Assembly (NCBI RefSeq): GCF_042408735.1
Contig: NZ_JBHOQV010000198.1
Span: 37,521 to 101,520, forward strand
DNA length: 64,000 nucleotides
Source of the DNA: Thermogemmatispora sp042408735
GTDB lineage: Bacteria > Chloroflexota > Ktedonobacteria > Ktedonobacterales > Ktedonobacteraceae
Reading direction: 5' to 3'
Both the position numbers and the translations under genes were made by a program. Each line of letters opens with the position of its first letter. Position 1 is the stretch's first letter. The notes under the pieces were generated by a model. That model saw only the letters and a program-made list of their open reading frames with translations. It was not told the DNA's origin and ran no database searches. Positions 35,622 to 41,860 of this stretch are shown here, in pieces.

Positions 35622-36218
35622 ATGATCGTCGTGGCAACTGGATTTGTAAAGGGGAAAGCTGTGCAAGCGAAGCTGAAAAGTCACTTAAAGTATCTAGTGT
35701 ACCGACCCCGCTCACCAGAGGAAAAACGAATAGATCGCTCCCTCTTCTCTAAGGACCGCAGTAGTGTCCCTATCAAAGAGGCGTATGAGGAGATTCTCCA
35801 ACACCAATCAGAGGTAGGTTTTCACAAGCTGGTTCTCTCGCCGTCGTGTGAGGAATACATTAGTGATTGGCAACAGTGGACTCGCGCCGTTATGAGTGAA
35901 TGGGAAACATACAAGCATCAGTCGCTTCACTGGTATGCAACTATCCATCGCAATACTGACAATCCTCACGTTCATGTAGTGGTAGCTGGCAGTGGAGAGG
36001 ATTCTGCAGGAAGAGCAAAGGCGGTAAGGGTATCGAGACAGGATCTGAGCTTTCTGAAGACATGCGCTCATGAACATAGTACTTCCGATCTCAGTGTCCG
36101 GGAACAAACCATCGCTCGACAGATCCTCAAGGAGCTGGAACAAGAAGAGGCAGAGATGCAGGCCTTTACTAGGCAGATCCGAGAGAAAAGAAAGACGTCG
36201 CGGGAGGTGGGACGATGA
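35622..36218 (+). CDS. Small HUH relaxase (MOB-type)
   Basis: A 198-aa protein with the HUH metal motif NPHVHVVVAG (His116, His118) preceded by FHKLVLSP and HWYATIHRN, the three-strand arrangement of conjugative relaxases and rolling-circle initiators. A candidate catalytic tyrosine is Tyr24 or Tyr27 (KYLVYRP). It is short for a conjugative relaxase: no helicase or long C-terminal domain, only a helical Glu/Lys tail. GAGGAGG lies upstream. It nicks oriT and pilots the strand through the coupling protein encoded next (overlap ATGA). The family assignment is by motif and position. Confidence 0.8.
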   Translation: MIVVATGFVKGKAVQAKLKSHLKYLVYRPRSPEEKRIDRSLFSKDRSSVPIKEAYEEILQHQSEVGFHKLVLSPSCEEYISDWQQWTRAVMSEWETYKHQSLHWYATIHRNTDNPHVHVVVAGSGEDSAGRAKAVRVSRQDLSFLKTCAHEHSTSDLSVREQTIARQILKELEQEEAEMQAFTRQIREKRKTSREVGR

Positions 36219-38011
36219 AAACCTGGCTACTGGCTTTCCTTGCACTGTTCACGGTAGCATTGATTGCCATCTGGCAATTGGGACTGCTGGATCTTGCCTA
36301 TCGTAGTGCTCTGCTCTCTCTTGCCTTCCTCACCGTGTACCTACCTGACTGGGGAAGGCAGTCGCTAGGAGTAGCCTGGGCGCAATGGTGGAACATCGGG
36401 CTGCCAGCTCGGTGGGTAGCCTATGAAAGCGATCCCACCCTGCAAAGAAGGACGCAGGAGCTAGCTCTCCTCATGAGCTTTGCCCTTGTGGCCCTTCTCC
36501 TTCAGCTTCCCTGGCGATCAGGAAGGATGCTGAGGACCTCTAGGGTGCATGGCTCTGCTCACTGGGCGACGCTCTGGGAGGCTCGTTCTCTTGTGGCTTA
36601 CCTCCCGTGGACGCGCAAAGCCCGTCGAGAGAGCCAGCTCCCACTAGGATACCGGGGATGGGTCAAACTGACCTTGAAAGAGCGGCAGCTAGAGAGGCAC
36701 GTTATTGTCATTGGTCCCACAGGAGCAGGCAAGACAGCAGGGCTGATCATTCCGGCACTTCTGTCGGAGCGTGGTCAACGCTCCCTTTTCATCATTGATC
36801 CTAAAAGCGAGCTGGTCAGACTGACAGCGGGAGTGATTTCCCAGCGTATGACGGTTTGGGTGTTTGCCCCTACCGCTTCTTTGAGCCACCGATACAACCC
36901 ACTGGCCTGGATCTCCTCAATGGAGGATGCAGAGACGTTTGCTCTCTGCTGGGTACAGAATACAGGCCTGAGCAATGACCCGTTTTGGGATCGCTGTGCC
37001 TACCTCATGATCACCGCGGCGGTGCTTCACTTGCGACATAGCACTCCAGAGGTGCCACCCCTTGCAAGCCTTGTAGACCTGCTCTGCGGTTCCTCTTTTG
37101 AAGAACTGCAAAAAACTCTTCTTACAAGCCCTTCTGCTAACGCTCGTGCTATAGTAAGAACATTTTTAAAGAGTCTGGAGCTGAGTGAGAAAACCGCTGC
37201 AGGAGTAATGACTGATCTTGCCAGTCGGTTCTTTTGGCTCTCCGACCCTCGGCTTCGTACCCTCACTGCAAGCAATGACCTTGATTTTGTAGCTATGACT
37301 GAGCGGAACATTGCTCTCTATATGAGCATTCCCGCTACCGAGGCAGAGCGATTGCAGCCTCTTTCCGCCTGCCTTCTGACGCAAATGTTCGCTACTATAT
37401 TGAAACAAGCTAGTAAACAAGCGAGTGGGAAACTGCCGAGGGGCGTCACCTGCTATCTCGATGAGTTTGCCAACGCAGGGAAAGTGCCACACATCGGGCA
37501 GTATGTCACAATGCTGCGCTCAACTGGGGTAGGGCTATTCATCACCGTCCAGAACTTTGCCCACTTAGACAGTCTCTATGGAAAGGAGATCCGTGAAACT
37601 ATCCTCGCCAATGCTGCGACCCATATCATTCTCCCTGGGGTTGGGCATGAAGAAGCAAAGGTCTATGCTGAGAGAATTGGTCAAACTACTGCCATTGCGA
37701 GAAGCGTGAGCCGTGGCAGCTCCTCTGACAGTGAGGGAGAACAGGAAATAGGCAGGTGGCTGATTCTGCCAGCAGAACTGCGGACAATGAAGGAAGCTAT
37801 CTGCTTCTCGGAGGGACTACCACCAATACGAGTAAGGCTGAGGCCTTACTATCGCAGTCGCCTTAAGCGGCTAGCTGGTTGGCCTTTCCCTTCTTTACAA
37901 GCCTCCATGACTGGAGTATCTCCTGATGGGTCCATGTCTCATCAAGAGTCCCTGCCGGAGCCGTCTTCTCAGGTCTCTCCAGAAGTGGACAGGCGCTTTT
38001 CACCAGACTAG
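36215..38011 (+). CDS. Type IV coupling protein, VirD4/TraG-like
   Basis: A 598-aa membrane-bound ATPase that links relaxosome to channel. Two N-terminal helix regions (residues 3-50 and about 85-105), then GSAHWAT, Walker A IVIGPTGAGKTAGLIIP near 166-175, LFIIDPKSELVRLTA, RYNPLAW, and Walker B TCYLDEFANAGKVPHI near 410. TGVGLFITVQNFAHLDSLYG and ATHIILPG are further family marks. The start overlaps the relaxase stop. The gene ends 146 bases from the right end of the element and is followed by a long hairpin. Confidence 0.95.
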   Translation: MKTWLLAFLALFTVALIAIWQLGLLDLAYRSALLSLAFLTVYLPDWGRQSLGVAWAQWWNIGLPARWVAYESDPTLQRRTQELALLMSFALVALLLQLPWRSGRMLRTSRVHGSAHWATLWEARSLVAYLPWTRKARRESQLPLGYRGWVKLTLKERQLERHVIVIGPTGAGKTAGLIIPALLSERGQRSLFIIDPKSELVRLTAGVISQRMTVWVFAPTASLSHRYNPLAWISSMEDAETFALCWVQNTGLSNDPFWDRCAYLMITAAVLHLRHSTPEVPPLASLVDLLCGSSFEELQKTLLTSPSANARAIVRTFLKSLELSEKTAAGVMTDLASRFFWLSDPRLRTLTASNDLDFVAMTERNIALYMSIPATEAERLQPLSACLLTQMFATILKQASKQASGKLPRGVTCYLDEFANAGKVPHIGQYVTMLRSTGVGLFITVQNFAHLDSLYGKEIRETILANAATHIILPGVGHEEAKVYAERIGQTTAIARSVSRGSSSDSEGEQEIGRWLILPAELRTMKEAICFSEGLPPIRVRLRPYYRSRLKRLAGWPFPSLQASMTGVSPDGSMSHQESLPEPSSQVSPEVDRRFSPD

Positions 38012-38015
38012 AAGG

Positions 38016-38062
38016 TTCCTGGCAGATCTCCATGACTGCCTATCATGGAGATCTGCCAGGAA
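38016..38062. terminator. Perfect 20-bp hairpin after the coupling-protein gene
   Basis: Arms 38016-38035 and 38043-38062 are exactly complementary with a 7-base loop (CTGCCTA). It lies 5 bases after the VirD4 stop and 95 bases from the right attachment core. There is no T-run, so it may stop transcription by structure only, shield the recombinase tail and host gene from read-through, or be a protein site. Confidence 0.6.
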
Positions 38063-38128
38063 AGTTGCCTATGCAGGCGCAATCAACGTTTCATCAGTTG
38101 ACGGACGAGGGCAAGAAGCTGGGTTTGA

Positions 38129-38443
38129 TCACAATAGCCAATCTGTATAGCTCGTCTTGACGATCGATCCATCCAGGGTGGCCATAAAGACGCCAATGGC
38201 AAGAATAACAAAAACGAGCCATTTGTTGGTCTCGATGATAGACGCCGACTGACCATGCTGGCTCCCATTTGAGTTGCCGGCAGGCGATGGGCGTAGCTCC
38301 ACTGCGGGAAGAGCAATGTTTCGCCCTACCTGCCTCTTCCACTCGTCACCATGAGCCTTGCGCTCTCCCTCCTCGTAGGGCCGGCTCGTCTTCTCCTCAT
38401 CTGCCGTACGTAGTTCTGATAGTCGGGGATCTTGATGCTGCAT
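38129..38443 (-). pseudogene. DHA2-family MFS transporter, N-terminal fragment
   Basis: From the ATG at 38443 (AGGAAGG just upstream) the frame gives a hydrophilic extension of about 70 residues and then NKWLVFVILAIGVFMATLDGSIV, the first helix and start motif of DHA2 transporters. Host codons end at the att core (38157-38161); beyond it nine element codons (KTSYTDWLL) lead to a stop at 38129. It is the missing front of the fragment at 19149-20537. Alone it encodes one helix and is not functional. Confidence 0.88.
38157..38161. other. Right attachment junction (att core TTGAC)
   Basis: Plus strand AGCTCGTC-TTGAC-GATCGATCC; left of the core is element, right is host. Same orientation as the copy at 20533-20537, as needed for excision as a circle. 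Confidence 0.85.
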
Positions 38444-38993
38444 TATCCTTCCTGTTCCACTTACTCCCAATAGATACAAAAATCAAAAACTATGTATATA
38501 ATTTGAATAGAAGAGCGAAGCGCTCTCCTGATCTCTGGATCGGTGATAGTGTGGATAGTCTGTGAGAAGAGGTCGTGTGGCAAGGCACTCGCATCCACAG
38601 AAGAGATCTCTTTGCCTGTTCCATAGACTCTGGGGCGCTGTGGTTGCGAGACACTCTCTTCATATCCTATCTACGTAAAACAACTCTGAGAGAAGGAGGC
38701 ATTCCTCAGACCGTTCCTCTGGTGGCTCTTGGGGGCAAAAACTGTCCTTTTGGACAGGTTGTCATGGAGAGCCGGGATCGGCCTCTGGCAAGGCTCAGCT
38801 TTCTCCGATGGTCCGAACGTGCTATCATAGGTTTCGGCTCTGATGGCAGGCGCAGGTGCGCCAGATACTCTTGATGCCCCTGCTGATAGCAACAGAGGAT
38901 GAGGAGCCTGCCAGCCACTTAAGGGTTAAAACCTGCCAGCCGCTTAAGAATATAAATAAAAAGAGAAAAAGAATAGGAATGGGTTGATGAGCA
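38444..38993. other. Intergenic stretch of about 550 bases between the split transporter and queA
   Basis: The AT-rich patch at 38460-38520 probably holds the transporter promoter on the minus strand. The remainder has only short frames lacking ribosome sites (for example 38575-38874). The end carries the direct repeat and AT-rich leader of queA. Confidence 0.45.
38907..38948. repeat. 17-bp direct repeat (one mismatch) upstream of queA
   Basis: CCTGCCAGCCACTTAAG (38907-38923) and CCTGCCAGCCGCTTAAG (38932-38948), start to start 25 bases. Directly downstream is TATAAA (38951-38956), a possible -10 without a good -35. Two same-face sites before a -10 suggest binding sites of an activator or a dimeric regulator (inference). 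Confidence 0.6.
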
Positions 38994-40169
38994 ATGCAAG
39001 ATGATCCATCGGCTTTCGAGAATCGACAGCCGGCAGAGGAAGAGGTTCGGGAGCGAGACGGCCTTTCTTATCGGATCAGCGACTACGACTACGAGCTGCC
39101 GCCGGAGCTAATCGCCCAGCGGCCAATAGAGCCGCGCGATGCCTCGCGCTTGCTCGTGGTCCATCGGGCCACGGGGACCCTGGAGCACCGCCACTTTCGC
39201 GATATTGGCGACTATCTGCGGGCGGGCGATCTGCTGATCGCCAACCAGAGCCGCGTGATCCCTGCGCGTCTGCTTGGCAGGCGTGAGAAGACCGGCGGAG
39301 CGGTTGAGGTGCTGCTGCTGGCCCAGCGGGCCGACCTGGGCGCGGACACCTGGGAGGCTCTGGTCAGGCCCGGGCGGCGTCTGCGCGAAGGGGCGCGCAT
39401 CCTCTTCGGCGAAGATCGGATGGCTGGGCTGCCGCCGCGCCTGCAGGGCGAGGTGCTGGGTCGTACCGAGGCGGGGGGCCGTTTTATCCGCTTCGAGCTG
39501 ACACCTGAGTTCCTGGCTCTCCATGCTCAGGCTCAGAGCGAGCCGCCGGCGGTTGCCCGGCTTATCGAGGAGATAGGGCGCATGCCTTTGCCGCCCTATA
39601 TTCATGAGCCGCTGACGAATCCTGAGCGCTATCAGACCGTCTACGCGCGCATTGCTGGTTCGGCGGCGGCCCCAACGGCTGGACTCCATTTCACGCCGGA
39701 GCTGCTCGAGCGTCTGCGGACCCAGGGAGTGCGCGTCGGCTTTGTGACCCTGCATGTCGGCCTCGATACCTTCCGCCCGGTCGATGTCGAGGATGTGCGC
39801 GACCACAAGATGCACAGCGAGGAGATCGATATCGACGAGGCCACAGCCGAGCTGGTCAATGAGACGCGACGGACGGGTGGAAGAGTGGTTGCCGTGGGTA
39901 CGACCTCGGTGCGCGTGCTGGAGAGCGTTGCCAGCCTCTTCGGTGGCCAGGTGCGGGCCTATCATGGCCATACCAGCCTCTTCATTACTCCCGGCTATCG
40001 TTTTAAGGTGGTGGATGCCCTGATCACCAATTTCCATTTGCCGCGCTCGACGCTGATTCTCCTGGTCAGCGCCTTCGCTGGCAAGGCCCTCATTGAAAAA
40101 GCCTATCAGGAGGCTATTCGTGAGCGGTATCGCTTCTACAGCTTTGGGGATGCGATGCTCCTGATTTAG
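38994..40169 (+). CDS. queA: tRNA preQ1(34) S-adenosylmethionine ribosyltransferase-isomerase
   Basis: A 391-aa enzyme that transfers the ribosyl part of S-adenosylmethionine to preQ1 in tRNA to make epoxyqueuosine. Family marks: YELPPELIAQRPIEPRDASRLLVV, GDLLIANQSRVIPARL, GRMPLPPYIH, RYQTVYA, GSAAAPTAGLHFT, HVGLDTFRPV and MHSEEIDI, and LITNFHLPRSTLILLVSAFAG. A 25-residue hydrophilic extension precedes the usual start; the RBS is weak, so an internal start is possible. No other queuosine genes and no preQ1 riboswitch were seen here. Confidence 0.96.
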   Translation: MQDDPSAFENRQPAEEEVRERDGLSYRISDYDYELPPELIAQRPIEPRDASRLLVVHRATGTLEHRHFRDIGDYLRAGDLLIANQSRVIPARLLGRREKTGGAVEVLLLAQRADLGADTWEALVRPGRRLREGARILFGEDRMAGLPPRLQGEVLGRTEAGGRFIRFELTPEFLALHAQAQSEPPAVARLIEEIGRMPLPPYIHEPLTNPERYQTVYARIAGSAAAPTAGLHFTPELLERLRTQGVRVGFVTLHVGLDTFRPVDVEDVRDHKMHSEEIDIDEATAELVNETRRTGGRVVAVGTTSVRVLESVASLFGGQVRAYHGHTSLFITPGYRFKVVDALITNFHLPRSTLILLVSAFAGKALIEKAYQEAIRERYRFYSFGDAMLLI

Positions 40170-40225
40170 CCTCTAGCGGCCCGGCTGATTATCTGACCGG
40201 CTGGCTGGCTGGCTAGTCGATTTGT

Positions 40226-41413
40226 TCAGGCTTCCAGCAGGGCGCGCGCGTAGTGGGCGTAGAGGCCCGGATTGGCCCAGCGCAGGGGAGAAAGCAGCGG
40301 CAAGGGGAGTCCGTGCATCAGGGCCTCGCGGAAAGCCTGGTGGGCCTCGCTCTCTCGTCCCAGGGTAGCCCAGATGACGGCCTGCCAGAAGAAGACTCCC
40401 CAGTGCTCATCGGTCCCGAGGGCAGCCTGGGCTCCCCTGAGAGCGGCCTGGGCCACCTCCTGCTCGCCGCGTATCCAGGCGCTGACCGCCTGGCAGAGCA
40501 GGGCTACTGGCTGCTCTGGCGCCGTGCGAGCCAGGGCCTCCAGGCGCCCGGCCAGGCGCGCATCGGGGCGCTCTTCGCAGAGCATCACCCAGCAGGCCAG
40601 CCAACCGTGGTCGATATGCATTGGGTTGAGGGTGGTAGCCCGCTGGCAGTCCTGGCGCGCTCGCGCCAGATTCTGCAGGTAGAGGAAAGCCAGGGCGCGG
40701 TAGTGATAGGCGCAGGCGAAATTGGGGCGGGCTTGCAGCACACTGTTGAGGTCAGCTATGGCCCGGCGCGGTTCGCGCAGCTGCAAGTAGACTAAGGCTC
40801 GCTGGAAAACAAGCGAGGCCTCGTGAGGACTATGCTCCAAGGCCCGACAGTAGTCATGAAGGGCCGCGCGGTGATCTTTGAGCCGCAGATAGAGAGCGGC
40901 CCGCTCTGGATAAATGGCGGCGGCCAGTTGCGGACCAAGTTCCAGAGCCTGCGTGTAGCTCACCAGGGCCTGCTGATACGCCGCCAGGCGTGAGCAGGCG
41001 CGCCCACGCAAATAATGAGCCTCGGCCAGTGCCGGCTCAAGATGAAGGGCTGCTTCGCAGTCGCTCAGGGCCTGCTGATACTGGCCAGCCTGATAGCAGG
41101 CTTCTCCGCGCCGTAGATAGAGGGTGGCCTCTCCGCCAGCGAGGGCCAGTGCGCGGCTGTACAGCTCGATGGCTCGCTGAGGCTGGCCCCGGCGCAGATA
41201 CATGCTGCCTCGCTGCGCCAGCGCGGCAGCCTCGACCCTGGGTTCTGGCCTCTCGTCTTGAACCTGCCTTCTGGGGCTGGTCGGCAGATCTGGCCCCTCT
41301 CCTTGCAAAAACGGGGCAATATGCAGGAAGCGATAGATAAGGTGATAAACCGGTATTATACTTGAAAATGTTACGAAGATACCTAGGTCGGTAAACATGC
41401 TGGATGGGTTCAT
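40226..41413 (-). CDS. TPR-repeat protein with N-terminal membrane anchor
   Basis: A 395-aa protein. A hydrophobic segment (GIFVTFSSIIPVYHLIYRFL) near the start is followed by at least five TPRs from residue 60: AALAQRGSMYLRRGQPQRAIELYSRALALAGG, TLYLRRGEACYQAGQYQQALSDCEAALHLEP, AEAHYLRGRACSRLAAYQQALVSYTQALELGP and so on. Later repeats are degenerate. GGGAG precedes the ATG. It likely forms a protein-interaction scaffold at the membrane; partner unknown. It is convergent with queA. Confidence 0.88.
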   Translation of the reverse strand: MNPSSMFTDLGIFVTFSSIIPVYHLIYRFLHIAPFLQGEGPDLPTSPRRQVQDERPEPRVEAAALAQRGSMYLRRGQPQRAIELYSRALALAGGEATLYLRRGEACYQAGQYQQALSDCEAALHLEPALAEAHYLRGRACSRLAAYQQALVSYTQALELGPQLAAAIYPERAALYLRLKDHRAALHDYCRALEHSPHEASLVFQRALVYLQLREPRRAIADLNSVLQARPNFACAYHYRALAFLYLQNLARARQDCQRATTLNPMHIDHGWLACWVMLCEERPDARLAGRLEALARTAPEQPVALLCQAVSAWIRGEQEVAQAALRGAQAALGTDEHWGVFFWQAVIWATLGRESEAHQAFREALMHGLPLPLLSPLRWANPGLYAHYARALLEA

Positions 41414-41860
41414 ATGGGCCGCTCCCGATCAGCATTGGCTCTCTCTTGTCTTTCATATATTATTGTAGGTAACATGGCAACAGAGGATGGGGGAGAGAGA
41501 CGGTGTTATCAAAGATTGACGATCATGGAGAGAGTGAGCGGAAAGGCGCTGGGAGCTGCTGGACAGCCTCGGCCGGGCGAGGCTCGGGCGTCAGCCCATT
41601 GACCTTGAGAGAGAAGGCGCTGGCCGGCTGATCTATGCTGAGGGGGTAACGGCGCCGCTCTAGCCGTGCGGCCCGCCTGCGGCAGAGCGTGCTACCGTCC
41701 ATCAAGAGAGTCAAGAGGTCCAGCGAGCGAAACTGCGCAGACGCTCCTTGCCCTGCAGTCCCGGTGGTCTCGCCTCCCGGTCGTTGCGGGCCATGGACTT
41801 GCAGGCCAGGAGGTCGATTATCATCTCAGCGATGGCCGATCATCATCGCCAATCTCTGCC
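41414..41860. other. Gene-free stretch of about 450 bases
   Basis: Between the TPR gene start and the histidine kinase stop. The AT-rich patch at 41450-41475 is the likely promoter area of the TPR gene, but no clear hexamer pair was found. The open frames seen here continue antisense into the kinase gene and are not credible. Confidence 0.45.

Larger units (their letters stand above)
20533..38161. mobile_element. Integrative and conjugative element of about 17.6 kb, inserted in a DHA2 MFS gene
   Basis: The ends are fixed by the split host gene and a direct TTGAC repeat (20533-20537 and 38157-38161). From left to right it carries a large serine recombinase, an HTH excisionase candidate, a structured non-coding block, regulatory and methyltransferase cargo, and a transfer module with VirB6-, VirB1-, VirB2-, VirB3-, VirB4-, relaxase- and VirD4-like genes. 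No VirB7/B9/B10 outer-membrane parts are seen, as expected for a monoderm host. Base composition in the recombinase and transfer parts is visibly more AT-rich than the chromosome around it. All key genes look intact. Confidence 0.9.

Noticed and set aside
38083..38316. A 77-aa ORF at the right junction as a gene
   Set aside because: It is a chimera across the att core: host MFS DNA read in another frame, then the native recombinase tail of the circular form.
38575..38874. 99-aa ORF between the transporter fragment and queA
   Set aside because: No ribosome site and no recognisable sequence; it overlaps minus-strand frames of similar quality.
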